Source: Petunia secreta (taxonomy: Eukaryota; Streptophyta; Magnoliopsida; Solanales; Solanaceae). Taken from it: 64,000 nucleotides of DNA. The translations under genes and the position numbers were made by a program. The DNA is taken from contig JARKIP010000042.1 in the NCBI GenBank assembly GCA_029990175.1, positions 3,286,001 to 3,350,000 on the forward strand, given 5' to 3'. Positions 46,301 through 57,796 of this stretch are shown in pieces. A model generated the notes under the pieces. That model did no database searches and was not told the DNA's origin. It worked only from the letters and a program-made list of their open reading frames with translations. Each line of letters starts with the position of its first letter. Position 1 is the first letter of the stretch.

Positions 46301-46628
46301 TTATGCTTTGTCTATCACTCCAGAACCCTTGATCCTCAACAATATCTTCCAGTGTGATACAAAGTGGATAGATTTCTATTCTTTTTTTCTCTATTTTCAG
46401 TCATGTATACACTCAAACACCCATGCCATTGTGTATTTCTAAACCTGGACTTTTTTCCATTACCTTATACTTTATTTTTACAATTTTTCTCGTCAGATCA
46501 ATGTTATCACGAAGCATTTGAAAGTTTGAATCTGAATTTATCGCGATTGCATCAACAACAAAATCAATATAATTGTCGAATTTGTCCCATCTTCCACTAT
46601 GTTTTAGTAGAATTTGTATCTGTGCCAT
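43340..46628 (-). CDS. MuDR-type MULE transposase, four exons, two in-frame stops
   Basis: Proposed exons: 46628-46012, 45562-45012, 44493-43883, 43781-43340, each with GT/AG borders. Exon 1 has an N-terminal region (ILLKHSGRWD) and the DNA-binding domain, which runs into exon 2 (CLICKGENCKWKFRAS). Exon 2 ends with VVVDGSFLK, the first catalytic Asp. Exon 3 has LPLAYAIVDSEND, LSDHNESI (second Asp), the CIWHLW Cys-His and SNIAESLNAV (catalytic Glu). Exon 4 has the SWIM zinc finger CCCGKF...CVHA and a CCHC knuckle CANCGREGHNRKTC. Two TGA codons near 46414 and 46402 interrupt exon 1; a further small intron could remove them. Otherwise the protein is remarkably complete. It would cut and move MULEs in the nucleus. 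Confidence 0.85.
44498..46000. repeat. Degenerate GAAACAGTNTGATACA repeats in the MULE introns
   Basis: Introns 44494-45011 and 45563-46011 contain dozens of short units AAACAGTCTGATACAAA, GATACAAAGCTGAAACAG and similar, while the exons between them lack them. Spacing is irregular, about 16-30 bp. Confidence 0.8.
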
Positions 46629-47097
46629 ATCTATTGTAAAGTTTCGATTTTGATCTGTTTAAACCGTACAGGACGGGTAACAGCAACCAGAAACATTGGC
46701 GAAACACAGGATATACGGACGCGAAACAAAGGAGAAACAGCCGCGACATAGAGCAGAAACAGACGCGACACAGTGGAGAAACGGTAGCAGCTTTGTAGAA
46801 TTTTTGATCGAAAACAGAGTACGCTGTGTAGGAACACATAGAAACAGAAAAGATACGATTTTGAGTAGTTGCAGATTTGTTATTGGAGGCAGAGTGATTA
46901 GAAAACTGTAAGGAGCTAGAGAGAGAAAAAACAGAGAGAAAGGAATAAGGGTTTTAGTTTCTGTAAATAGAGTTGGAATGAACTATTTATACATTGCCAT
47001 TTTGCTAGGAAAAATATTGCCATGCATTGTAATTAGAAAAATATTGCTATTTTTATGTAATTAAGGGTGAAAATTTGTATATTTGTGTAAAAATCCC
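46629..47097 (-). promoter_or_regulatory. MULE 5' region: end, TATA box and leader
   Basis: In element sense: terminus GGGATTTTTACAC (47097), AT-rich sub-terminal units with GCAATATTTTT, TATA box GTATAAATAG at 46992-46983, then a leader containing further GAAACA-type units (46680-46790), ending at the ATG at 46628. The distance from TATA to ATG is about 355 bp. Confidence 0.55.
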
Positions 47098-50000
47098 TTT
47101 GATAAAAGCCTGTTACCGTCCTTTTTCAATAAAATGAAACAACACAGTTGCACAAACAACATATTTTTGTGTAATCATCTTCAGATTTTGGCTAAGTTTT
47201 GCAAATTCACATTGGGCTTGCACAAATCAGCTGTTTTATAGGCCGTTTTATAAATATATTTTGTTTTCTATCATAACAGTAGTTATTTTTTGCAAACAAG
47301 TGTAGCTAGTTTTTCAAAAATTTCATAATAAAATGCATACTAGTTCAGGTTAATTCATTTAATTGCACTTATAATCTTATATTTAGCAATTTTTTAATTT
47401 AGTCTAGAATTCTTATTTTGGTACCAATTACACTGCATGGAGAGCTTTGCAAAAGACTGCCCATATTCACAAAATTATACAATTTGCACTGAATGGATGT
47501 CTTCTTTTAAAGAAATATGTCAAGTTTTAAACATATCACTTAAAAATAACATGTCTGGTTTTATTTTTCAAGAATAGTCCTAATTTGGACTATATATTTT
47601 CGAATCTGTCCAATCTCATAAGGCTGAAATTTCAAGCATGGAATCAGACTTCTTTACTAGTTACATAATCAGTTCCTACCAAGTAGCTTTTACTAATTAA
47701 CAAACAGACTTAAGCACAACCATTAAGTCATAAAGTGACCAACTAAAATACATTTGAACATAGATATTACAAGGTACTCATCAATGCTGATTTTCATAGG
47801 AGAAATAATGGTAATACAAAGTTTAAGGCTTACCTAACGTAGACAAACTCCTAGCAATACAAAGCAAAGAAACCAACAAGTTGAGGTCCAAAATGAAAGC
47901 ACTACCAAAAGTTTGAGTTCTTAAGTTTCTAAACGTATTACTTCACTTTCTTTCCCTCTCTATTTTTTTACAACTCACATTTAGGTTTTTTTCTCCCTTT
48001 TACAGCAAGTTTTTCTTTGTATTTAGTGTAGTTAACACATGCTAAAAGAGGAGTAAATGTCCTCTATTTATAGAAGGAAGAGGTGGGTAGGTTGGGGTGA
48101 GGATCCCTTATCATAACCCCACACCCCTACTCATAAGTATGTTCCTCAATCCCATCTTTTAAGGTGTGTTTGGACTATTCACAGCCACCCAATGGTGCTA
48201 AAAGCTGAAAAATGAGTTGTCCTATTAATATGACAGCCCATGGAAAATCTACAATAAGTTGAGTACTAAAAAACACTATATTCAAAGCTAACAAGATGAA
48301 AATCTGCACAAACTAAAGCAGCCTCAAACTAGACTCAAATTAACCATTACGCTAAAAGTAAACTCGCAGTTTACTAGGCCTAGAATAATATATGAACTTA
48401 ACTAAAATAAAGGACAAGAGTAAGCACTCATACCACTGTGATTTTCAATCAAACTCACCTATTTAATCAAGCTAAATACAACCATTCACACTTATACTAA
48501 CGGGAACAATACAAAACTTATGTTCAAACTAACTAGCAGAAACTCATGCTTGAATGAAGAAACAATCTGGACAGTAATCCAAAAGAAAGTCAGCAAACCA
48601 TGTACTTAACAAGTGAGCAGCCAAGTTCATTTTTTGCAACAACTACATGAAAACTCTTTTGCTTTGTGGAAGAGTACAAGTAGACATGAACATACAATCT
48701 GTCTCTTTAACCATTAAATAACTAATCTGCCAACTTAAATAGATCTATGCTTATAGAATGTAGCAAATCATACATACACATGATCTCAACCAAACAACTA
48801 AAGAAACTCTTGCCAATAGGTAACCTCATGCATACACACAGTTTAACCCCCCCTCTTTATCTAGCTTTACTAGTGAACAGACACAAATTAACTTAAACTA
48901 CGGGTAAAGAAACAACTTTCAACTCAAATGTATTCAAGAGAGCTCACTTTCCAAAGCTATGAACTAATGAACAAGGGACAAGACAATCTTAAGATTCATA
49001 TAGTTTCACACTAGCATACTTAAGCTATGAAAGACAGCCATACATTTTTGTTTGAACAATATGAACAACATAAACCATTCTACACCAGTCGTGCTCTTTA
49101 GGTCCAAATACAATAATTTCAACCGTGTTCACACTTACCAAAACTAAAAAAAATAACGAATGAGCTTAGATAACCTTGCTACTTAAACAAGAACTAAACC
49201 ACGCAATACAGATTCATGCTTGAACCAAACTGATCGTGGAGTCTAATACTAATCATACTTTAAACAAAATGAAAGGATGTGGGACCTCGAACACAAGCTT
49301 AACTAATAGTGAACGACATGAGTTTTATACATAAAGACAAGCATACACATACATTCATACTCAGAAAACAACATCCTTATTGCTTACCCAACTAAATAAT
49401 TGGATATTAACTATAAAAAATACTACTCCCTCTGTTTCAAAATGGTTGTCGTAGTTCGGATTTCGAGAGTCAAACCAGTTTAACTTTGACCGTAATATTT
49501 TCATATGTCTTTTAAATATTTTGAATTATTAATTATTGTGACTTATAGTACTTTTTATGTAGTTTCTAAATATATAAACATCGTTACAAAAAACTTAAAG
49601 ATTATATGTATAAATTCACGGTCAAAATGAACTCGTTTGACCATCGAAATCCGAACTGTGACAACCATTTTAGAACGGATGGAGTAATAGAGAAAGAAAG
49701 ACTAATGTTTTACATCTGAACCGTCAAACGGAAAAACACTAACTCTGCTCCCTTCTGTCATAGCGACACCACGCTGCCTTGTGATGCCCCCACTGCTACC
49801 ATAGCACACTCCTCACCATTGTTGGACGAGCGTCTCCACTGCTTTGCGCCGGAACTACCATGACTGTCGCTGCTTTCTCACTATCACATCACCAAGCAAA
49901 AACCATCACTGCTGCTTCGCTACTGTATCCTAGTCTTCAACTCAACACCACCATGTCAAAATAACACTACAAAACAGCCCCCTAAATCATTACCTCCACT

Positions 50001-50598
50001 GCTGCTACATCTCCACCTCATCACCACCAACCGGACAGCCTCAAAAGTTCCCCCCATATCCCTTATTCGATTAAGTCATGCCACTCATAAAAATAACATA
50101 AAAATTCAACACATCAGCCCCCAGTCATTCTCCACCGACGCAGCATCCAAACAATACATTAACCACCCAAACATCAAAAAATAAGAAAGATAAAGACGAG
50201 AAATCAGAAAAAAAAGGAAATAGGTAAGAGAAAGAAAAAAGGAAAAATGGATTTTGGGTGATTTGGGTATGTGGTTAAAGAGGAGAGTGTGAAGAAGAGG
50301 AAGAACCAAAAACTTACCAGAAAAAGTAAAGAATCACTGGAGCGAAGCCATGACCGAAACATTAAGCTCGGATCTATGCCTATTTATTGAGAATTTAAGA
50401 AAACTAATAGCGGAAATGGAAAGAGGGGGTCGAGAGCTTTTCAAAAAGCAATAATTTCGTATTTTTCCGGTTGTAGTTGACAGTAGAGCGGGTGTTTTCC
50501 AGTGAAGGGGCGAAATTTCGCCATAATCTCCCCAACCTAGGCGGCTAGGGTAAAATGAGAGAATGAAGGGAGAGTTTAGCTAATATAGTGAAGGGCAA
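47098..50598 (-). repeat. Unclassified, probably part of another Ogre/Tat-type LTR
   Basis: No coding frame is supported. On the minus strand a TATA-like box at about 50373 precedes a donor CTG/GTAAGT near 50320, and a second TATA-like CTATAAATAG near 48070 precedes TTAG/GTAAGC near 47836. This layout resembles the Ogre LTRs in the window. The left border is the MULE insertion, the right border the D2 LTR. A MITE lies inside. The assignment is by general layout only. Confidence 0.35.
49426..49684. mobile_element. Stowaway-type MITE (copy 2)
   Basis: 259 bp with termini CTCCCTCTGTTTC and, on the other strand, CTCCATCCGTTCT; TA on both sides (49424-49425, 49685-49686). The arms pair imperfectly over about 50 bp, including GTTCGGATTTCGA on each side. 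The interior (TATGTCTTTTAAATATTTTG, GTAGTTTCTAAATATATAAA) is shared with the copy at 18301, so both belong to one family. Confidence 0.92.
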
Positions 50599-51912
50599 TG
50601 AAATGACCTTAGGTAGTCGTTTGGGGAGTTAGGACTCCGATTGGCGTGCCGATAATTTTAAGATCTTCGTAAGGTCCATTAGGATTTGTCTGTAAAATTT
50701 GAGCTAAATCAGACTTCGTTTGGTAGGCATCGAAAGAAGGTTTCAGTTTCCGTTTTCGATAAATATTAAAAAGAAATTTTCGAGCTCGATTATGGCGAAT
50801 GAACTCCGATTCGAAATCCAAAAGTGCTGTTAGGTTCGTATGATTATTAGTGACTTTTGGTGAACTTTCGAAAGTGAATTTCAAGGTTGTTCGGCTAGTT
50901 TCCGTTAAAATGCCGAAAGTTAAATAATTTGATCTTTTCTGTTTTAATTCGCATCTGGAGTATCGAGAGTTTGGTTTGAGATCCGTCTTATCAAGTGTGT
51001 TACATATATTTTGTATAACTTACTTGAATATTTGGGATCATTTCGAATTTCGTAGAGTTCCGTTTTAATTTTCGTTGCGAAAAGAAAAGAAACAAAAAAA
51101 AAAAAAAAAAGGAAAAAGACAAGAAAATAAAAACAAAGACGGTGGCTAAAGGGATTTATCCCTCAGCCTAGGTATATACGCAAAGTGAACAGAAACATCA
51201 AATTGAAAATGTAGCAAAAACATAAAAACTTAGAAACGAAAGAGAAAATGCCAGAAAATAAAAAAAAGAAAGGAAAAGGAGCAGGAAAATAGTAGAATTT
51301 TTACCCTAAAACATCCAGGTAATGGTGTTAATCCATTATTTCAGTTTATTACGTGTGTTTGAATATATTTTAACAGTAAAAATTGGGATATTAGACATCG
51401 TTTTAATAAGTTAAATTGATAGTTTAAAAGGTCAATGAACCCCGATAATAGAATTGATTATATATTTATACTCAGAGAATTTTGGGCAACCTATAAATGT
51501 AATTTATTTAGGGTTTGGTTATGTGACTTTGAACCCTGTACATAGGTCTGGCCTTCATATTGCGTATGCAAATAGGGTGTCAGGTTCCTAACCGGATTGC
51601 CCTAGGATGTAGGGAATGAAGCCTTTAACCTAATTTGATATATTTTCTGCTTACTGAATAGGCAGGATCGTTTGGGAAGTGAATCCAAAGGATAAAGCGG
51701 GTGTTGAGCAGCACTTTGAAATAAGGTAAGTGTTTGTATCCATTTCTTTGGAGGCCATTGGCCTTGTGGATATTCTACCACGTGTTCCTTACGTGTGTAG
51801 CTGCCGATAGGCGTACTGATTACGCCTTAGCTTTGAATTTATATTTTATATTATATGTTATGCCCTGTTGTTGGTGTTGCATTGAGCATATGAGCATTGC
51901 ACTATGATTTTG

Positions 51913-52290
51913 AGCATTGCATATACTTCTCGGTAATCGATGAGAGTCCCGAGCCGGTGAAGGGTCATTATTGCATATACTTCCCGGTTGGCGATGAGAG
52001 TCCCGCACCGGTGAAGGGTCATTATTGCATATACTTTCCGGTAATCGATGAGAGTCCCGAGCCGATGAAGGGTTATTATTGCATATACTTCCCGGTTGGT
52101 GATGAGAGTCCCGCACCGGTGAAGGGTCATCATTGCATATACTTCTCGGTAATCGATGAGAGTCCCGAGCCGGTGAAGGGTCATCATTGCATATACTTTT
52201 CGGTAATCGATGAGAGTCCCGAGCCGATGAAGGGTCATTATTGCATATACTTCTCGGTTGGCGATGAGAGTTTCGAGCCGCTGAAGGTAT
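51913..52290. repeat. 54 bp minisatellite in the D2 5' LTR, two unit types
   Basis: Seven units in which type 1 (GGTTGGCGATGAGAGTCCCG then CACCGG) and type 2 (GGTAATCGATGAGAGTCCCG then GAGCCGG) are interspersed, whereas in D1 type 1 dominates. Both flanking segments change together. The period keeps open frames on both strands; these are not genes. Confidence 0.93.
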
Positions 52291-52481
52291 CAGGCACATA
52301 TGACTGCATTGCATCATACCACATTCATCCCATCTCATTGCACCGCATACTGAGTACTGTGTGACTATTGTGCTATATATTGCGTATGCGGCATGTATAC
52401 CATGTTTTGGACATATTTCAGTTTGCCTATACGTTTCTGGCTATTTAGTGTCCTTAATTAGTTTATATTCTTTAGTTATAT

Positions 52482-52645
52482 GGATCGGGTTGCACGCCGC
52501 AACAGTATAAATAGATGGATCGGGTTGCATACCACGACAATATGAATATATAGATCGGGTTGCACGCTGCGACAGTATGAATATATGAATAGGGTTGCAT
52601 GCACGACAGTACGAACATGTGGATCGGGTTGCACGCCGTGACAGT
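52482..52645. repeat. 35 bp hairpin-containing repeat in the D2 5' LTR
   Basis: Five diverged units of ATGGATCGGGTTGCACGCCG with GCAACAGTATAAATA; several have GCGACAG or CACGACAG, which weakens the GTTGC/GCAAC pairing. Confidence 0.85.
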
Positions 52646-53303
52646 ATTATGTTCGGGACACTTAAAAACCTATATGTTCTGTCTATCTTATGTCCCTTGT
52701 TGTTTATGAGTTTATGATCCCATACGTGCTTCCAGTTATTATCTGACTTTGCCTTTTTATAATTTAAATAAGAGGAATTTGGTTTATGTGTTTTCTCCTC
52801 CCTGGCTAGCTATCCTATTCTTTGAGGTGGCTAGTCTGCCCCACTTATTGAGTCCTTTTGACTCACCCTTGTTTGTTATTTGTTTCTTGTCTATCCATTT
52901 CGTTTCGGTAGGTTCACTCATGGATAGAGTTTGCCACGTTGTGAAGGAGCGAAGACGACTTCAGCTGTCAGGGTGAGCTAGCTTTTATTCCGGATGACCA
53001 CCAGATTTATGTTTATTATTTCAGTTGTATTTTGCTCCCTTCAAGAGGTATCTGTCTTCCTTTATACTTTTAGATGTCTAGTCTAGATAGCCCTAAACCT
53101 AGTATGTTGGGTAGTCAGCTGTAATTTCTTTTGTACAGCTTAGAGGTATCAGTATGTCTGTGCTTCTTTTTCTAAGTCTTGTTCTTATTTATGAATCGAA
53201 TTATATTTATTTTCCTAATTTAATTGGTAAGGTTTCACCCGACAGGTCTAGGGGAGGATGTCGGGTGCCCGCATAGCCTTGCCGGATTCCGGGTCATGTT
53301 AGC

Positions 53304-53319
53304 TGGTATTAAAGCCCGG
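53304..53319 (+). other. Primer-binding site of D2, tRNA-Met type, degenerate
   Basis: TGGTATTAAAGCCCGG two bases after the LTR; the expected form starts TGGTATCAGAGC. Two changes are visible. Confidence 0.65.
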
Positions 53320-53419
53320 TTTAGAGTCTATCCAGACTAAGACAGTGTCTAGTAGAGTCTCGATGATGGGTACGTCGGTCTAGGATGTAAAATTATTTTT
53401 GTTAATTCCTTCGTGGTAA

Positions 53420-54780
53420 TCATGAACCCTCATGCAACATATCAGCAAATGGTAGAAATTCAGGACGAAGTAGTCTAGCCTGGGGCTAGAGCTATTCAAG
53501 CCCCGAGAGTTGTGGATCGTGCTGATGATCCAGTTGAGCAGGCCCCAGCTGTACGACCTCGCGATGGGCAAGGGAGCAGGGCTTTGTGGTTCCCTTGGCT
53601 CTCTATGATGCTTTTACGAGAATTTTGGTGTCGCAGATACCGAAAGAATCTCTTATTCGCTAGGCAGCATATCAGGTTTCCGCAGATGTAGATGTTCGGT
53701 CTCAGGGAGCTCATATTCCAGTTCTTAATATTGCCGCAGTAAATTATGGTCTGGAGGCAGCATGTGTTGTGCCTCTAATTATTCAGACTGGCTAGCTAGC
53801 CTGAGTAATGGCTCGGTTCGACTGTTTGAAGAGGCTGCATTATTCTACCCAATTGAACCTTCTGATGTTCTTAGGCCATGCATTAAATAATCCCTGTGTA
53901 ATTTTTTTAAAATAATGATGTCAGCGTATCCTTCAGGTTTTTGATTATATCGGGCGGTATGGTGTTGATTATTCTGCTTTCCGATTTCAGGGGTCCAGCC
54001 TTGAATTGGTGGACCGCTATCTTATTAGCTACATTGGTTCGAATTTTCTTCTAGATTTGTGGAAAAGTTCCTTTCTCGTCGCAAGCGAGCTGAAAAGAGT
54101 CGCCAATTTGAGTGGATTGGATAGGGTAGCTTGTCGGATTTTAGAATATGAGATTAAATTCCTTAGGATGGATGGATATGCACTAGAACTAGTCCATGAA
54201 CCTTCCGAGAATGTTCAAAGATTTATTGGCGACCTTTCTCCTTCCTTGAGATCCCAGATGGCTCGAGAAATTAAGGTTGAGACTTCATTTGATGTCGTTG
54301 TTGATACTGCTAAGAGGTATTAGACATACCATAAGTTAGAGTGGGAGAGCAAGAGATCCCACAGCCCTGGTGGGCAGCATACCTCCTTTGGAAGTAAGGG
54401 TTCTGATTTTCGTGGGAGGTTACATGCCAGGTTATCTCAGTCTGTGGCACATGATTCTCAGAGTGCGCCAGTAGTCTGTCAGCGAAAAGGTGTTATCATT
54501 GTCTGAGTTTAGTTATCCTTTGGGGAGTTTTCCCTTACTCCGGCAAGTAGGCAATCGTCCTTTCTCTTACTATAAGACCACCATCAGACACCTGCCCAGG
54601 TTCAGGGGATTTTATTTAGGGCTCAGTTATCTAGAGATATGCCACCATCCGGCAGGGGCTGAGAGCGTGGTGGTTATGGTTCTTCTGGAAGTAATCAGGG
54701 TATCCGCTCAGCTCTGCCACAGAGGCAGTTCTATGAACTTCAAGTATTGTAGGATGCTTAGGAATTCGATGTAGTAGACC
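53420..54780 (+). pseudogene. Gag of D2 (broken)
   Basis: The likely start is the ATG at 53420 (MNPHATYQQ), with a stop soon after. In other frames, an Arg/Asp-rich segment, the gag core in 54006-54323 (ILEYEIKFLRMDGYALELV, MAREIKVETSFDVVVDTAKR) and a Gly/Arg/Ser-rich end near 54640-54740 are visible. The CCHC zinc knuckle expected between 54480 and 54560 is lost or unreadable. At least four frame changes occur. Confidence 0.68.
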
Positions 54781-56226
54781 CAGGTATTTCTTCTTCTATT
54801 ATATGTGAGTAAGATTTGATTCTTCCGATCGATCTAGAATTCATTTTAGCTTATCATGTTTCCATGGTTGCCTTGGTTGTTGTCTATTAAGAATTGGTTG
54901 CGGTAGAGGGGTGAGCTTCTGATATGATTTATTCTTAGCATTTGTGAGACCTTACTAGTTTATCTGGTTTTAATGTGAGAAATTTGGGAGTGAGTGTCGA
55001 TATTGTCTACTTGGCATCTTGTTGTGCCACCTTCTATTATTATGTCAAATTAGTTTACCTCTCTTCTTAGAATTCCGTGTTGGTTGGATGATGAGATTCT
55101 AGTTCATCACCATCAGAGAGTGTCATTGTTTCTTCCGATGTAAAGTGCTTAGTACGTAATATTCGATCTACGTATCTCCTCTTGGTTCAAAGTGCTAGTA
55201 AAGTCATGTTTTACCATGAGCATATCTGGGTTATAAAAGGATAATTTTTTTTGATAAATTGTCAGAGTTATCTTTTTATTGGGAGCATGGGTGTTGTTTC
55301 ATAGAGCTCATTTAATATCTATTTCTTCAATTGCGATTCTTTGGCTAACTTGACTCGTAAGTAGTCTAGCTTAGGTAGCCAAGAAAATAAGAAGATGAGC
55401 TTCCTGAAGCTCTAATTATTCCTATCCTTAGTTCATTTCCATCTATTCTTCTTCCGGCACTAGTGAGCTTGGGCGGTTAGCAGTCGCTGGTGATGTTCCA
55501 TGTGTTGAGACAGTGCGTGTCAAGGTAGCCGGGTAAGCATATTATTGTGTTTCAAGGCTACTAAGGGTAATAGAGAGTGTCGTCTGACCCGTGAATTGTG
55601 CTATCAAGTTGTGGTGCTTATGGCAAAGGTATTGAGTTGGGAACTCGAGAGTTGCAGATGTTTAGCAACTCGAGAGGGTAATTTGGTAGCTTAGATTGGA
55701 AAAGCGTTATGATTTAGCTAAGTCTTTCTTAATACAGCAGGTTGTGCGGGGATGATTATTCCTATTCAAATTAGCTGTATGAGTTTATGCTCTAAGTGGA
55801 GGAGTCTCCCTCCACTACAGAATGCTAATATTAAATCTCTAAGGCATTGCTGAAGCATAAGCTGACTCTTAGTTCCATCAAACTGTTCTATATCGTAAAG
55901 TATATCGACGAGTTGATTCGTCCGCAAAAGTATGTTAATCCATCCAGAGTTCCATGTACGTTTGTTTCGAAAATGTAGAGCTCTCCTCTCCTGATCGAGG
56001 AAAGATCGGCTTAGTCAGAATAAGCTGGGCAATGGTGTTATGATGTTATTCAGATATATTTTATCCCAAAAGTTTGATATGCGTGTTATAAGTGTGATCC
56101 TGTAATAAGAAGATAATACATGTGGAGTAGTTTATGAAGATCGTACAAGTTCTCTTGTTGTCTGCATGAATTTTTCATTAGACTCAAGCTCGTTCGAGGA
56201 CGAACGAGAGTCTAAATGGAGGAGAA
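54780..56226 (+). other. Internal non-coding region and polypurine tract of D2
   Basis: It matches 38010-39535 of D1 throughout. No RT, RNase H or integrase motif is visible on either strand. It ends with CTCGTTCGAGGACGAA and a purine tract (56212-56226). Confidence 0.65.
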
Positions 56227-57796
56227 TGAAACGATCTTAGATAGTCCTTTCGGGAGTTAGGACTCTGATTGGTGTACCGATAATTTTAATATCTTCGTAA
56301 GGTCCATTAGGACCTATCTGTAAAATTTGAGCTAAATCAGGCTTCGTTTGGTAGGCATCGGAAGAAGGTTTCAGTTTCCATTGTTGATAAATATTAAAAA
56401 GAGATTTTCGAGCTCAATTTTAGCGAATGAACTCCGATTCAAAACCTGAAAGCGCCGTTGGGTTCGTATGATTATTTGTGACTTTGTTGAACTTTCGCAA
56501 ATGAATTTCGAGGTTGTTCGGCTTGTTTCTGTTAAAATGCCGAAAGTTAAATAATTTGATCTTTTCCGTTTTAATTCGCATCTGCAGTTTCGGGGGTTCG
56601 ATTTGAGATCCGTCTTATCAAGTGTGTTACTTATATTGTGTATAACTTACTTGAATAATTTGGGATCATTTCGAATTTCGTAGAGTTCCGTTTTAATTTT
56701 CGTCGCGAAAAGAAAAGAAACAAAAAAAAGGAAAAAGACAAGAAAATAAAAACAAAGGCGGTGGCTAAAGGGATTTATCCCTTAGCCTAGGTATATACGC
56801 AAAGTGAACAGAAACATCAAGTTGAAAATGAAGCAGAAACATAAAAACTTAGAAACGAAAGAGAAAATGCCAGAAAATAGAAAAAAGAAAGGAAAAGGAG
56901 CAGGAAAATAGTAGAATTTTTACCCCGAAACATCCAGGTAATGGTGTTAATCAATTATTTCAGTTTATTACGTGTGTTTGAATATATTTTAACAGAAAAA
57001 ATTGGGATATTAGAAATCGTTTTTAAGTTAAATTGATAGTTTAAAAGGTCAATGAACCCCAATAATAGAATTGATTATATATTTATACTTAGGGAATTTT
57101 GGGCAACCTATAAATGTAATTATTTAGGGTTTGGTTATGTCACTTTGAACCTTGTACATAGGTCTGGCCTGCGTATTGCGTATGCGAATAGGATATCAGG
57201 TTCCTAACCGGATTGCCCTAAGATGTAGGGAATGAAGTCTTTAACCTAATTTGATATATTTTCTGCTTATTGAGTAGGCAAGATCGTTTGGGCAGTGAAT
57301 CCAAACGATAAAGCAGGTGTTGAGTAGCACTTTGAAATAAGGTAACCGTTTGTATCCATTCCTTTGGAGGCCCTTGGCCTTGTGGATATTCTACCACGTG
57401 TTCCTTACGTGTGTAGCTGCCGATAGGCGTACTGATTACGCCTTAGCTTTGATTTTACATTTTATATTATATGTTATGCCCTGTTGTTGGTTTTGCATTG
57501 AGAATATGAGCATTGCACTATGATTTTGAGCATTGCATATACTTCTCGGTAATCGATGAGAGTCCCGAGGCGGTGAAGGGTTATTATTGCATATACTTCC
57601 CGGTTGGCGATGAGAGTCCGCACTGGTGAAGGATCATTATTGTATATACTTCCCTGTTGGCAATTAGAGTCCCACACTGGTGAAGGGTCATCATTGCATA
57701 TACTTCCCGGTAATCGATGAGAGTTCCGAGCCGGTGAAGGGTCATTATTGCATATACTTCCCGGTAATCGATGAGACTCCCGAGCCGGTGAAGGGT
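56227..57796 (+). repeat. 3' LTR of D2, truncated by an Ogre insertion
   Basis: It matches 50599-52180 closely, including the 54 bp array start (57530-57796). It ends abruptly within an array unit, where TGTTGACACCC begins. Confidence 0.88.

Larger units (their letters stand above)
42195..47097 (-). mobile_element. Mutator-like element (MULE) with ULP1-like protease, left end lost
   Basis: It contains a MuDR-type transposase on the minus strand and a ULP1 fragment on the plus strand, meeting tail to tail near 42760-43340. The right end is taken at 47097, where the minus strand begins GGGATTTTTACAC, a usual MULE terminus. The left end is not visible because element D1 interrupts the protease. 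No matching left TIR can be seen. Confidence 0.8.
50599..53301 (+). repeat. 5' LTR of D2
   Basis: 2,703 bp from TGAAATGACC to CATGTTA (the usual final CA has become TA). It carries the 54 bp array (51913-52290) and the 35 bp array (52482-52645). The presumed target duplication is GGCAA (50594-50598). Confidence 0.88.
50599..57796 (+). mobile_element. Pol-less chromovirus-like Ty3 element (D2)
   Basis: 5' LTR 50599-53301, degenerate tRNA-Met primer site, gag remnant 53420-54780, non-coding 54780-56211, polypurine tract and 3' LTR 56227-57796. The 3' LTR is cut by an Ogre LTR. The two LTRs are closely similar to each other and more distant from D1. With D1 it shares the pol-less interior, which points to one non-autonomous family. 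Confidence 0.85.

Noticed and set aside
51820..52364. Similar repeat-protein frames in D2 (also at 57474-57809)
   Set aside because: Same minisatellite; units differ between copies in ways that ignore codons.
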